The notes beneath the pieces were generated by a model, which was not told the DNA's origin, searched no databases, and saw only the letters and a list, made by a program, of their open reading frames with translations. Position numbers and translations under genes: made by a program. A stretch of DNA of 64,000 nt, from assembly GCF_000967545.1 (NCBI RefSeq), contig NZ_JXXV01000012.1:62001-126000 (forward strand), written 5' to 3'. Shown here piece by piece: positions 52,945 to 62,136 of the stretch. This DNA comes from Vibrio galatheae. Lineage in GTDB: Bacteria > Pseudomonadota > Gammaproteobacteria > Enterobacterales > Vibrionaceae. Within the stretch, counting starts at the first letter, position 1. Each line of letters begins with the position of its first letter.

Positions 52945-54664
52945 TGTTTGAATCCTTTAGTTTCGGGTACTCTAAATGAACTGCACAGCCTTGATTCGGG
53001 ACACCCGTAATTGTCAATTCGCCATTTAGTCTTGCAGCACGCTCTTGCATAATCGTTAATCCATAGTGGTTTGCTCGTGCCGTGGTAGAATCAAATCCTA
53101 TACCATCATCATGCACCGCTACCTTAATGTGAGTATCACTCTCATTGCACTCTATGGTGATTGTTTTGGCATTTGCATGTTTAATCGCGTTGATCGTTGC
53201 TTCGCGAATTAATTGTAGCAAATGCACCTGTTGGTTAGTGTCTAGCTCGATTGAAGAGAGCTCATTGGTCAGTGTGATCACGGCATTTGTTTGCTCTGAA
53301 AGCTGCTCTGTCATCATTTGTAATGCGGAGCCAAAACTGCCCTCTTTAATCGACAATCTAAACGTCGTCAAAAGTTCTCGCAATTGTGTGTAGGCCGCTG
53401 ACAAACCCGTATCAAGTTCTGCTAGTACTGGCGTCGCTTGCTCTAGCTCGGCTGACAGTGGCACTTTCTTTACCTGCCTCTTTAAGATCGACACCTGAAT
53501 TTTTAGATATGACAGCGCTTGCGCCAAAGAATCATGCAGCTCACGCGCAATGGTTGTGCGCTCTTCCATCACTAATAACTGTTCAGCTTGTCTTTGAGCC
53601 TGATTGTAATATACCGCCCGCGATAAGATTTGCACAAAGTTGTCGAGTAGAGCTTGATCAGGCCCCTGACGCGATGCTTTCCAATACAGAGTCCCCAACT
53701 CCACCCCATCAAGCGTCAAAGACTTGCTTTGGCACAGGTCGGTACACGTTTGGCACCCACTGCCTTCAGTGAGGAGTATCGGTCGCTCACCAGGTTCATT
53801 GATTTCGAGACGCGCCGACGATATCCCTTCTAAGCTGGCAATATGCTTTAAAATAGCCGAGAAATTCTCTGGAGTAATACGAGATGCGGTTAGCTCTTGC
53901 GAAGATTGATACAACACCCGTAGTGAATCATTTGCGTGTTGAAGTTTTTGTGTTTTCTCGTCCACTGCTTTTTCAAGCCCGCGATATAAATTACCAAGAT
54001 CTCGCGCCATATCATTAAACGCTTTCGACAAGATGCCCATTTCGTTATCGCTGCTGATATCAAGCGATATATCAAACGATCTCGACTGTATTCGTTCACT
54101 TGCACTAACCAGCGCATTCAGCGGCTTAACTATGTGTTTACGTGAATAGTGAACAATGAATATGCTTATGAGGAGCACGCCACCAAGCCCGAGTCCACCA
54201 ACCCAAGCGAGCGAAATCAGCTTTTTCTCTGAGTAATCTTGGAGCTTAAAAACGAAAGAATCGATTTGGTTAACAAACCCTGCCACCAGCAATAAATAAT
54301 CCTGACGGCTGTCACTTTTCAATACCATCTTCAGTTCATGCCAACGCATGATCAGTTGATAGTAGTCGTGGGTAATATCTTTCGGCACTTCCCAATTTTG
54401 CAGTGCTTTCATGGAATCAGAATAAATAGAACGTTCAAACTGAACTATATGGTTTGAGAAATCACTCGAGTGAGACTGAATATCATGGGCAAGTCGGTAG
54501 CTCTGCATCCTCATCGAACCCGCAACATTGACTGCTTCAGCATCGTTTAAACTGGAAGCGAGGGTAAAAATTGCAAAGCCAGTTGTTGTCACCGAAAGTA
54601 ACAAGATACACACCATGGCTTTGGCTACTGTCGTTGTAACCGACTTTTTCACATTCTTTAACAC
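52931..54664 (-). CDS. narQ: Nitrate/nitrite sensor kinase NarQ
   Basis: A 577-residue inner-membrane kinase. Two helices (14-35 and 146-167) flank a periplasmic sensor that holds the nitrate-binding P-box AEAVNVAGSMRMQSYRLAHD. HAMP follows (168-225), then a Cys cluster (GCQTCTDLC) in the central module, as in NarX/NarQ, a HisKA_3 helix with RELHDSLAQALSYLKIQ, and HATPase with VHDDGIGFD. It phosphorylates NarP when nitrate or nitrite is present. It diverges from napF across a 244-base control region. Confidence 0.9.
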   Translation of the reverse strand: MLKNVKKSVTTTVAKAMVCILLLSVTTTGFAIFTLASSLNDAEAVNVAGSMRMQSYRLAHDIQSHSSDFSNHIVQFERSIYSDSMKALQNWEVPKDITHDYYQLIMRWHELKMVLKSDSRQDYLLLVAGFVNQIDSFVFKLQDYSEKKLISLAWVGGLGLGGVLLISIFIVHYSRKHIVKPLNALVSASERIQSRSFDISLDISSDNEMGILSKAFNDMARDLGNLYRGLEKAVDEKTQKLQHANDSLRVLYQSSQELTASRITPENFSAILKHIASLEGISSARLEINEPGERPILLTEGSGCQTCTDLCQSKSLTLDGVELGTLYWKASRQGPDQALLDNFVQILSRAVYYNQAQRQAEQLLVMEERTTIARELHDSLAQALSYLKIQVSILKRQVKKVPLSAELEQATPVLAELDTGLSAAYTQLRELLTTFRLSIKEGSFGSALQMMTEQLSEQTNAVITLTNELSSIELDTNQQVHLLQLIREATINAIKHANAKTITIECNESDTHIKVAVHDDGIGFDSTTARANHYGLTIMQERAARLNGELTITGVPNQGCAVHLEYPKLKDSNIDRV

Positions 54665-54759
54665 GTGAACGCTGCTGCCTTGATTCGCGAATAACAGATT
54701 AGAAGCTAAGCTTATAATTATTTGGATTAATAATATGTGATCACTTACGCGTAAGTTTA

Positions 54760-54803
54760 TTGATCTAAAACAACTTTGCCCCCCAATTACCCCCTTGTAG
54801 GTA
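54760..54803 (+). promoter_or_regulatory. FNR-like and NarP-like sites of the nap promoter
   Basis: TTGATCTAAAACAA (54760-54773) matches the FNR consensus at nine of ten defined bases. TACCCCC-TT-GTAGGTA (54788-54803) has the 7-2-7 layout of NarL/NarP sites. In E. coli the nap promoter also has an FNR site upstream of a NarP site, which supports the reading. Confidence 0.6.
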
Positions 54804-54845
54804 TTTATACAACTATGTCAAAAACTACAATTTATGTGAGGACTA

Positions 54846-54890
54846 ATGACAAGTTATGAACAGAAAATTAATCGTAGAAGCAATGGCTAA
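54846..54890 (+). CDS. Possible 14-residue leader peptide before napF
   Basis: A 14-codon frame from ATG 54846, behind GAGGA, encodes MTSYEQKINRRSNG and stops at TAA 54888. It is in the same frame as napF, whose GTG start comes 18 bases after that stop. A second short frame (ATG 54856, 19 codons) overlaps the napF start. They may be leader peptides or chance frames. Confidence 0.35.
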   Translation: MTSYEQKINRRSNG

Positions 54891-54908
54891 CAATCTTGGG
54901 AACAGGAA

Positions 54909-55391
54909 GTGGTAGATCTCTCGAAAAGACGTCTTTTTGCAAAACAAAGGATGAATGATTCATCTGCCCGACTGCCGTGGCTTGTAAGTAATGCCAATTT
55001 CACCGACTTATGTACACGGTGTGGTAAATGCAGCGAAGCATGTGAAACCCAGATTGTAATTAAAGGCGATGGCGGTTTTCCTCAAGTTGATTTTACACAA
55101 GGTGAATGCACATTCTGCTATCAATGTGCAGATGTCTGTCCCGAACCGTTGTTTAAAGAAAAGAATGAATTGCCGTGGGATGCGAAGGCGTCAATTCAAG
55201 ATAGCTGTTTAGCGAAGCAAAATGTCGAATGCCGAAGCTGTGGAGAAATGTGTGACACCAACGCAATTAAATTCAAACTAGAGATCGGCAAAGTCGCACA
55301 ACCGAATATAGACGTTGATGAATGTACAGGTTGCGGAGCTTGTGTTGCCGTGTGTCCTTCTTCATCAATCAATGTGAGCAATTTAGTTTAA
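54909..55391 (+). CDS. napF: Ferredoxin-type protein NapF
   Basis: NapF is a cytoplasmic iron-sulphur protein that helps mature NapA. The 160-residue protein starts at GTG 54909 (MVDLSKRR), which fits the N-terminus of E. coli NapF; GGGA lies seven bases upstream. Three [4Fe-4S] motifs are seen: CTRCGKCSEAC near 36, CTFCYQCADVC near 67, and CTGCGACVAVCP near 140, with a fourth Cys-rich stretch CRSCGEMC at 107. It is the first gene of napFDABC and is only 14 bases from napD. Confidence 0.93.
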   Translation: MVDLSKRRLFAKQRMNDSSARLPWLVSNANFTDLCTRCGKCSEACETQIVIKGDGGFPQVDFTQGECTFCYQCADVCPEPLFKEKNELPWDAKASIQDSCLAKQNVECRSCGEMCDTNAIKFKLEIGKVAQPNIDVDECTGCGACVAVCPSSSINVSNLV

Positions 55392-55405
55392 TACGGAAAC
55401 AGTTT

Positions 55406-55720
55406 ATGTCGCTCAATGAAGTGCACATTTCAAGTTTGGTCGTACATTGTACCCCTCACCACTTGGATGAAGTGAAAACGCAGATTGAACAGTTTGATAA
55501 CGCCGAAATCTATGGCGAAAGCCCAGAGGGCAAAATCGTCGTGGTGTTAGAGACTGAGAATCAAGGGTTTATCACGGATACAATCGAGACTATCAACAAC
55601 CTGCCAAACGTGTTGAGTACAGCTCTGGTGTATCACCAAATAGAAACTGGGCTTGACGAAAACGATTCAAAAAATAACAACACTGGAACTCAATATTCCC
55701 AAACCGAGGGTGAAGTATGA
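55406..55720 (+). CDS. napD: NapA signal-binding chaperone NapD
   Basis: A 104-residue cytoplasmic chaperone that binds the Tat signal of NapA and holds it until cofactors are in. It starts at [15 protein letters not shown] (ATG 55406), inside a longer open frame that overlaps napF. The ferredoxin-like fold is shown by [23 protein letters not shown] and by [13 protein letters not shown]. The C-terminal 15 or so residues are polar and extra compared with short NapD forms. Its TGA overlaps the ATG of napA by four bases. Confidence 0.9.
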   Translation: MSLNEVHISSLVVHCTPHHLDEVKTQIEQFDNAEIYGESPEGKIVVVLETENQGFITDTIETINNLPNVLSTALVYHQIETGLDENDSKNNNTGTQYSQTEGEV

Positions 55721-58206
55721 AGATGACAAGACGAGCGTTTGTTAAGGCAAACGCAGCAGCATCAGCGGCAGCAGTTGCGGGCATCACCCTGCCTGCGTCT
55801 GCAACCAATCTGATCGCGAGCTCAGATCAAACTAAGATTACATGGGACAAAGCGCCTTGTCGTTTCTGTGGTACAGGTTGTTCGGTCCTTGTGGGAACGC
55901 AAAACGGCAAAGTCGTTGCGACTCAAGGTGACCCAGAAGCGCCTGTAAACAAAGGTCTGAACTGTATCAAAGGCTACTTCCTTTCTAAAATCATGTATGG
56001 CCAAGACCGTTTGACTCAACCGTTGCTACGAATGAAGGATGGAAAGTTCGATAAAGACGGTGACTTCACACCGGTTTCTTGGGATGTTGCATTTGACACG
56101 ATGGCGGATAAATGGAAAGCCGCGCTTAAAAAACAAGGGCCTTCGGGTGTTGGCATGTTCGGTTCCGGTCAGTGGACGGTAATGGAAGGTTACGCGGCCG
56201 CTAAGATGATGAAAGCGGGTTTCCGATCGAATAACATTGACCCGAATGCACGACACTGTATGGCGTCAGCGGTAGTGGGTTTCATGCGTACTTTTGGTAT
56301 CGATGAGCCTATGGGTTGTTACGATGATTTCGAAAACGCAGACTCATTCGTACTTTGGGGCTCGAACATGGCGGAGATGCACCCAGTACTTTGGACTCGT
56401 ATCACTGATCGCCGTTTGAGCCACCCTCACGTTAAGGTAAATGTTCTCTCTACATACTACCATCGCTCTTTTGAACTGGCTGACGAAGGTTACATTTTTG
56501 AACCTCAAACTGACCTTGCGATCGCAAACTTTATTGCTAACTACATCATCGAAAACGACGCGGTTAACTGGGACTTTGTCAACAAACACACCAACTTTAA
56601 ACAAGCTGTGACTGACATTGGTTACGGATTGCGTGACGATGACCCACTGCAAAAAGCGGCAACCAACCCGAACTCTGGCGACATGTCTTCGATCTCATTT
56701 GAAGAATACAAAAAATCAGTTGCGCCATACACCGTTGAAAAAGCGTCCGAAATGTCAGGCGTATCGCAAGATAAGCTGATCGCACTGGCTAAACAATATG
56801 CGGATCCAAACACCAAAGTAATGTCTCTTTGGACTATGGGTATGAACCAACATACTCGTGGCGTTTGGATGAACAGCTTAATCTACAATATCCACTTGCT
56901 AACCGGTAAAATTGCCACTCCGGGCAACAGCCCGTTCTCGTTGACAGGCCAACCGTCGGCGTGTGGTACAGCGCGTGAAGTCGGCACTTTCGCGCACCGC
57001 TTACCTGCAGACATGGTTGTGGCAAATCCTAAACACCGTAAAGTTGCGGAAGGTATTTGGAACATTCCTGACGGGGTTATCCCACCAAAACCGGGTTACC
57101 ATGCCGTTTTACAAGACCGTATGCTAAAAGATGGCAAGCTCAATGCTTACTGGGTCATGTGTAACAACAACATGCAAGCGGGTCCAAACATCAACGGCGA
57201 ACGCTTACCTGGCTACCGTAACCCTGACAACTTTATCGTCTGCTCTGACCCATACCCAACCGCGACAGCTCAAGCAGCGGATCTTATTCTACCTACCGCA
57301 ATGTGGATAGAAAAAGAAGGTGCGTACGGCAACGCAGAACGCCGTACTCAGGCTTGGTATCAACAAGTAGAAACCGTTGGTGAAGCGAAGTCAGATTTAT
57401 GGCAAGTGATGGAATTCAGTAAACGCTTCAAGATGGAAGAAGTATGGACTGAAGAACAACTCGCAAAAGCGCCCCAGTACCGCGGAAAAACCATGTATGA
57501 CATGTTGTTCGCCAACGGTGTAATCAACAAGTTCCCAATTGAAGAAGCGCGCGAACTTAACGATGACGCCCATCACTTCGGCTACTACGTGCAAAAAGGT
57601 CTGTTCGAAGAGTACGCCGCATTCGGCCGTGGTCATGGTCATGATTTAGCTCCTTACGACCGTTACCACGAAGTTCGCGGTTTGCGTTGGCCAGTTGTCG
57701 ACGGCAAAGAAACTCTATGGCGCTACAAAGAAGGCACTGATCCATACGCTAAAGCAGGTAGTGGTTGGGACTTCTATGGTAAACCAGATGGTAAAGCACT
57801 GATTATTTCTGCGCCTTATGAAGCGCCACCAGAGTCACCCGATTCTGAGTACGATATGTGGCTATGTACTGGTCGTGTCCTTGAACACTGGCACACAGGT
57901 ACCATGACTCGTCGTGTACCGGAGCTTTATAAAGCGGTGCCTGATGCCGTGGTTTACATGCATCCTGCTGACGCACAAGCACGTGGAGTACGCCGCGGAG
58001 AAGAAGTTCTGATTCAGAATAAGCGCGGTGAAGTTCGAGTTCGTGTAGAAACTCGTGGTCGCAACCGACCGCCTGAAGGTTTGGTTTTTGTACCGTTCTT
58101 TGACGCACGCATTCTAATTAACAAGCTGATCTTAGACGCAACCGATCCATTGTCGAAACAAACAGACTTTAAAAAGTGTCCGGTTAAGATCACTAAGATC
58201 GCTTAA
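55717..58206 (+). CDS. napA: Periplasmic nitrate reductase, catalytic subunit
   Basis: NapA reduces nitrate to nitrite in the periplasm with a molybdenum bis-MGD cofactor and one [4Fe-4S] cluster. The 829-residue protein has a Tat signal with TRRAFVK at residue 4 and the cluster Cys residues at 48, 51, 55 and 83 (CRFCGTGC, then NCIKGYF). The Mo ligand is Cys in [12 protein letters not shown] near 182. Length matches E. coli NapA (828). It receives electrons from NapB and, through NapC, from quinol. Confidence 0.97.
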   Translation: MKMTRRAFVKANAAASAAAVAGITLPASATNLIASSDQTKITWDKAPCRFCGTGCSVLVGTQNGKVVATQGDPEAPVNKGLNCIKGYFLSKIMYGQDRLTQPLLRMKDGKFDKDGDFTPVSWDVAFDTMADKWKAALKKQGPSGVGMFGSGQWTVMEGYAAAKMMKAGFRSNNIDPNARHCMASAVVGFMRTFGIDEPMGCYDDFENADSFVLWGSNMAEMHPVLWTRITDRRLSHPHVKVNVLSTYYHRSFELADEGYIFEPQTDLAIANFIANYIIENDAVNWDFVNKHTNFKQAVTDIGYGLRDDDPLQKAATNPNSGDMSSISFEEYKKSVAPYTVEKASEMSGVSQDKLIALAKQYADPNTKVMSLWTMGMNQHTRGVWMNSLIYNIHLLTGKIATPGNSPFSLTGQPSACGTAREVGTFAHRLPADMVVANPKHRKVAEGIWNIPDGVIPPKPGYHAVLQDRMLKDGKLNAYWVMCNNNMQAGPNINGERLPGYRNPDNFIVCSDPYPTATAQAADLILPTAMWIEKEGAYGNAERRTQAWYQQVETVGEAKSDLWQVMEFSKRFKMEEVWTEEQLAKAPQYRGKTMYDMLFANGVINKFPIEEARELNDDAHHFGYYVQKGLFEEYAAFGRGHGHDLAPYDRYHEVRGLRWPVVDGKETLWRYKEGTDPYAKAGSGWDFYGKPDGKALIISAPYEAPPESPDSEYDMWLCTGRVLEHWHTGTMTRRVPELYKAVPDAVVYMHPADAQARGVRRGEEVLIQNKRGEVRVRVETRGRNRPPEGLVFVPFFDARILINKLILDATDPLSKQTDFKKCPVKITKIA

Positions 58207-58278
58207 TTATGAGTGCTCTGACTGCCCTGCTTTGGGCAGTCAGAATCAAGAATTTAGCCATTAGGCGGAGAATGAAGA

Positions 58279-58734
58279 ATGAAAAAATTTTTAATTGCAC
58301 TGTTATCTGTGGGTGCGCTTTTGAGTGGCGCGGCAGTCGCTGAACTGGAGAATCCCGGTGGTATTGGCGGATTGGAATCTCTACGTGGCAATAGTGAACT
58401 CGAAGCAACACGCCCAGCGGACGAGTTCAAAGATTTTCCTAAAGACCAGATTGTTGCAAGTAGCTATGTCTATCAACCACCTTTGATACCTCATAGCATT
58501 CGTAACTATGAAGTCTCTTTAAACGCAAATAAGTGTTTGGCTTGCCACAGCTGGAAGAACTCCAAAGAATCTGGCGCAACTAAGATTAGTGTTACTCACT
58601 ATGTAAACCGCGAAGATGCCGTTTTAGCTGACGTTTCTCCTCGTCGTTACTTCTGTTTGCAATGTCACGTTCCACAGACAGACGCAAAGCCATTGGTAAA
58701 AAACGAGTTCGAGTCTGTTGATTCACTTCAATAG
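58279..58734 (+). CDS. napB: Periplasmic dihaem cytochrome NapB
   Basis: The small electron-transfer subunit of periplasmic nitrate reductase. The 151-residue protein has a signal peptide (MKKFLIALLSVGALLSGAAVA) and two haem-binding motifs, CLACH near residue 94 and CLQCH near 132, with the axial His residues in IPHSIRNYEV and SVTHYVNRED. It follows napA by 72 bases in the operon, a gap with a weak stem. Confidence 0.95.
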   Translation: MKKFLIALLSVGALLSGAAVAELENPGGIGGLESLRGNSELEATRPADEFKDFPKDQIVASSYVYQPPLIPHSIRNYEVSLNANKCLACHSWKNSKESGATKISVTHYVNREDAVLADVSPRRYFCLQCHVPQTDAKPLVKNEFESVDSLQ

Positions 58735-58761
58735 TGGCACGGCACTACTAAGAGGTTATTT

Positions 58762-59340
58762 ATGAAAATACTTAAAGTGTTTTGGACGAGACTGAAAAGC
58801 CCGAGTAAAGCCGCCGCTGGTGTTGTATTGTTCCTTGGGTTCGCTGGCGGTCTTCTATTTTGGGGCGCTTTCAACACAGGTATGGAAGCGACCAATACTG
58901 AAGAGTTCTGCTCCGGTTGTCACGCCCCCATTGTCGCTGAAATTCAAGAGACAATACACTACTCGAACCGTTCAGGCGTACGTGCGATTTGTTCTGATTG
59001 TCATGTTCCTCATGAGTGGACAGACAAAATTGTTCGAAAAGTTCAGGCATCAAAAGAGTTATTTGCCCACTTTGTAACAAAAACGATCGATACGCCAGAA
59101 AAATTCCAGGAGCGTCGTGCTCACCTTGCAGAACGTGAATGGGCGAGGATGAAGAACAACGACTCGCTGGAATGTCGTAACTGCCACCAGTTTGATTATA
59201 TGGACTACTCACAGCAAGGTAGTCGTGCATCTGCTCAGCACTCAACAGCGCTCGCGTCTGGTGAAAAGACCTGTGTAGATTGCCACAAAGGTATCGCCCA
59301 TAAGTTACCAAACATGCATGGTGTAGAAGGCTGGCAATAG
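58762..59340 (+). CDS. napC: Tetrahaem quinol dehydrogenase NapC
   Basis: NapC oxidises menaquinol or ubiquinol in the inner membrane and passes electrons to NapB. The 192-residue protein is anchored by one N-terminal helix (AAAGVVLFLGFAGGLLFWGAF) and has four haem motifs: CSGCH near 51, CSDCH near 80, CRNCH near 140 and CVDCH near 173. Length is normal for NapC/NirT proteins. It is the fifth gene of the operon. NapG and NapH are absent, so the NapC route to quinol is the only one encoded here. Confidence 0.95.
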   Translation: MKILKVFWTRLKSPSKAAAGVVLFLGFAGGLLFWGAFNTGMEATNTEEFCSGCHAPIVAEIQETIHYSNRSGVRAICSDCHVPHEWTDKIVRKVQASKELFAHFVTKTIDTPEKFQERRAHLAEREWARMKNNDSLECRNCHQFDYMDYSQQGSRASAQHSTALASGEKTCVDCHKGIAHKLPNMHGVEGWQ

Positions 59341-59350
59341 GAGGTCAGAC

Positions 59351-59488
59351 ATGAGTACTTTAGAATCTGTTATCTGGCACGTCCTCGGCTATGGAGCCAT
59401 GCCATTTATCATCTTATCCGGCTTTGCGGTGGTCGCTGCGATTTCAGTATGGATACTGTCACTAGGAAAAGACAAAGAGATAGAATGA
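59351..59488 (+). CDS. Small nap-linked membrane protein (TIGR02808-like)
   Basis: A 45-residue protein that starts 10 bases after napC, behind AGGAGG. It has one membrane helix (GAMPFIILSGFAVVAAISVWILSL) and a charged tail GKDKEIE. From memory, a family of about 46 residues found only next to nap genes in Vibrio and Photobacterium (TIGR02808) has this form. NapE of enterics is similar in size but comes first in the operon. A role in assembly or electron transfer of Nap is likely but unproven. Confidence 0.75.
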   Translation: MSTLESVIWHVLGYGAMPFIILSGFAVVAAISVWILSLGKDKEIE

Positions 59489-59543
59489 TCAAATAGTTCA
59501 AGAAGCGTAACGAAATCAACGCGCTCTTAACTTAGTTGCCATC

Positions 59544-59580
59544 AAAAGCCATCTATGAATCATTAGGTGGCTTTTGATTT
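59544..59580 (+). terminator. Terminator of the nap operon
   Basis: AAAAGCCA and TGGCTTTT arms across a 16-base loop, followed by GATTTTG. It lies 56 bases after the last small gene. Confidence 0.65.
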
Positions 59581-59682
59581 TGATAAGCACTTAACTAGTA
59601 GTCGTAGAGATCACAATCGGCAGACTTCTTTTCCAACATTCACTAAACCATGAGTTTGCTCGCTGTTTGGTCTAAGATTATA

Positions 59683-59707
59683 AAATATCTTACTAAATGA
59701 GATATTT
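59683..59707. promoter_or_regulatory. Palindrome before pxpA
   Basis: AAATATCT and AGATATTT arms are nine bases apart and end just before the GGGAG ribosome site of pxpA. A repressor site or a hairpin hiding the leader is possible. Confidence 0.35.
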
Positions 59708-59724
59708 AGGGAGTCTATTCATCC

Positions 59725-60480
59725 ATGGAAAAACGTTCGATCAGTCTTAATTGTGATATGGGAGAAAGCTTTGGCGCTTGGAAAATGGGCAATGATGCCC
59801 TAGTTATGCCTTACGTTCATATGGCAAATATCGCGTGTGGATTCCACGCATCAGATCCTCAAGTCATGAATGAAACGATCAAGCTTGCGATCAAGCACGA
59901 CGTTAAAGTTGGAGCACATCCTAGCTATCCAGATCTTCAGGGGTTTGGACGTAGGAGTATGTCGCTCAGCCCTGACGAAATTACCAACATGCTTATCTAC
60001 CAAGTTGGGGCGATTAAAGGCCTTTGTGATAGCCACAATAAGGACCTGAGTTATGTGAAGCCACATGGTGCGCTCTACAATGATATGTTGAAAGAGTTAT
60101 CTATTTTTGAGGCTGTGGTAGATGCGGTCGCAAGTTTCGGCTTACCCCTGATGACTCTCGCAGTGCCAGACACTCAACCCTACTTAGATGTTGCAGATCG
60201 GTATGATGTACCATTGCTGTTTGAAGCGTTTGCAGACAGAAGTTACCAAGGGAACGGATTTTTAGCATCACGCGATCAAGCCAACGCAGTACTCACCCAA
60301 CAAGTAGATATTTTAAATCAGGTACTTCAGATCTCGCGTTATGGAAAAGTGCGTACTATTGATGGATTTTCAATATCGCTTGAAGCAGACACAATCTGCG
60401 TTCATGGTGACAATCCAGAAGGCATAATGCTCATAAAACAAATCAGAGAGCTGCTTGATAAGGAGACTCGCTCCCAATGA
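59725..60480 (+). CDS. pxpA: 5-oxoprolinase subunit PxpA
   Basis: PxpA, with PxpB and PxpC, opens 5-oxoproline to glutamate with ATP. The 251-residue protein is of the LamB/YcsF family: SLNCDMGESFGAWKMGND at the start, ANIACGFHASDPQVMN near residue 36, GAHPSYPDLQGFGRR near 63 and YVKPHGALYNDM near 108. Length is normal. It starts a three-gene operon and overlaps pxpB by four bases. Confidence 0.95.
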   Translation: MEKRSISLNCDMGESFGAWKMGNDALVMPYVHMANIACGFHASDPQVMNETIKLAIKHDVKVGAHPSYPDLQGFGRRSMSLSPDEITNMLIYQVGAIKGLCDSHNKDLSYVKPHGALYNDMLKELSIFEAVVDAVASFGLPLMTLAVPDTQPYLDVADRYDVPLLFEAFADRSYQGNGFLASRDQANAVLTQQVDILNQVLQISRYGKVRTIDGFSISLEADTICVHGDNPEGIMLIKQIRELLDKETRSQ

Positions 60481-61184
60481 ATATAGAGACCTCCATAGAC
60501 CCAGTCGCCGAGTGTTCGATATTAATTCGATTCCATTGCCAGCCCAACGATCACCTTTCATGGGTTATTGGTGAAATCAGTCATTATCTGAGTAATCAAT
60601 TGGGTTCTTGGGTAATGAATGTCACGCCGTCTTTTGACTCGATTCTTGTCGATTATCTTCCACATCGCATCTCGATTTTTGAATTTGTCCCTTACCTAGA
60701 AAAACTCGTCACTCAAGCTTTGGTCAACATGCCAGAAGCACATGTTCCAGAAGTGATTGAATTGCCAGTTTATTATGATCTTTCTGTGGGGCCGGATTTA
60801 CAGCAATATCTCGATTCTGGTCTCTCTTACGAGCAAGTAGTGGCGACGCACACTCAGACCGAGTACACCGTCGGCGCAATAGGCTTTTCTGCAGGTTTTG
60901 CCTTTCTTACCGATGTGGACCAATCCATTCGCCGTCCACGTAAAACGACACCAAGAGTCTCAGTCCCCAAAGGCAGTGTTGCAATCGCGAATAACCAAAC
61001 CGCCGTCTACCCAAGCGAAACTCCAGGAGGTTGGAACATCATTGGCAATTGTCCAGTCGAACTCTACCATCCCACCGAAGCCAAGCTTTTACCATTTAGT
61101 ATTGGAACAAAAGTGCGCTTTTTAGCGATTGATCGCGACAGATTTATTGAGTTAGGCGGCGTGATAAGTGAGGGATGGCAATGA
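60477..61184 (+). CDS. pxpB: 5-oxoprolinase subunit PxpB (KipI family)
   Basis: PxpB forms the ATP-dependent part of the 5-oxoprolinase together with PxpC. The 235-residue protein has the allophanate hydrolase subunit 1 (KipI) fold, seen in VIELPVYYDLSVGPDL near residue 97, YTVGAIGFSAGFAFL near 130, and PSETPGGWNIIGNCPVELYHP near 180. It overlaps pxpA and pxpC at ATGA junctions, so all three are made together. Confidence 0.93.
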   Translation: MNIETSIDPVAECSILIRFHCQPNDHLSWVIGEISHYLSNQLGSWVMNVTPSFDSILVDYLPHRISIFEFVPYLEKLVTQALVNMPEAHVPEVIELPVYYDLSVGPDLQQYLDSGLSYEQVVATHTQTEYTVGAIGFSAGFAFLTDVDQSIRRPRKTTPRVSVPKGSVAIANNQTAVYPSETPGGWNIIGNCPVELYHPTEAKLLPFSIGTKVRFLAIDRDRFIELGGVISEGWQ

Positions 61185-62113
61185 AAGTACCACAGCATAT
61201 AGAGGTGATAAAACCAGGCCAACAAACCTTGATTCAAGACTTTGGTCGTTTTGGTCTCGCTCATTTCGGTATCGCTCAGGGCGGCCCCGTTGATGATTAC
61301 GCGTATAGTTGGGCAAACCATCTACTAGGTAATACCGTTAATTGCCCTACCTTAGAAATTACGCTCGGCCAAGCTGAGTTTTTAATCCACTACCCATGTC
61401 AGTTAGCGATAGCTGGTGGCGACTTGAACGCAAAGCTTGATGGCAAGCCGTTAGACAACTGGTCAACATTTCACGCAGATATTGGTCAAACACTCACCTT
61501 TGGCCTACCAAGTAATGGGCTTAGAGCTTATCTCGCGATTAAGGGCGGTTTTCTAATACCGCAACAATTGGGGAGTGTCGCCACCGTCGAAAGAGATCAA
61601 TTGGGCGGATTAGGTAAAGGACTGTCACTGCAAACTGGGGACACCTTGTCTTTTGAGCAACACCCGGTTTCTCACAAACCGTTGCAGATGACTTTCAGGT
61701 ATAAACCGGATTACGATCTGCCGATAGAACTGAGGGTTATTGAAGGCTATCAAGTCGAAGATTTTTCACGGGATGCTGTCGCTTCGCTGTATTCACAGGA
61801 GTTTGAAGTCAGTCAATTGGTCAATCGAATGGGGTATAGACTCTCGGGCTCACGCGTCCAAGCACCACAAAAAGAATATTTAAGTGAAGGAATTGCACTA
61901 GGATCGATACAAGTAACGCCGCGCGGTGAACCGATTGTGCTGCTCAACGACAGGCAAACCATCGGCGGCTACCCAAAAATTGGCTGTGTTGCGAGAATTG
62001 ACCTTCCTCGCTTAGCACAAGCGAAACCTGGCCAGAAAGTGCGGTTTGTTCGTGGAGACCTGCTTGGCCTGCAAGACGCCTGGGGACAGTGGGCACGATT
62101 TTTTGGTTATTAG
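61181..62113 (+). CDS. pxpC: 5-oxoprolinase subunit PxpC (KipA family)
   Basis: PxpC is the biotin-dependent-carboxylase-like (allophanate hydrolase subunit 2) partner of PxpB. The 310-residue protein begins at ATG 61181, which overlaps the pxpB stop and has GAGGG six bases upstream; an ATG two codons earlier is open. Motifs: GQQTLIQDFGRFGLAHFGIAQGGPVDDYAYSWAN near the start, RAYLAIKGGF near 110, and LNDRQTIGGYPKIGCVARIDLPRLAQ near 260. It is the last gene of the operon. Confidence 0.93.
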   Translation: MKVPQHIEVIKPGQQTLIQDFGRFGLAHFGIAQGGPVDDYAYSWANHLLGNTVNCPTLEITLGQAEFLIHYPCQLAIAGGDLNAKLDGKPLDNWSTFHADIGQTLTFGLPSNGLRAYLAIKGGFLIPQQLGSVATVERDQLGGLGKGLSLQTGDTLSFEQHPVSHKPLQMTFRYKPDYDLPIELRVIEGYQVEDFSRDAVASLYSQEFEVSQLVNRMGYRLSGSRVQAPQKEYLSEGIALGSIQVTPRGEPIVLLNDRQTIGGYPKIGCVARIDLPRLAQAKPGQKVRFVRGDLLGLQDAWGQWARFFGY

Positions 62114-62130
62114 GGCGACATCATCGCCCT
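62112..62130. terminator. Hairpin between pxpC and the oxidoreductase gene
   Basis: AGGGCGA-CATCA-TCGCCCT lies between convergent genes. It has no T run, so it is a weak candidate. Confidence 0.4.
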
Positions 62131-62136
62131 CAATAC

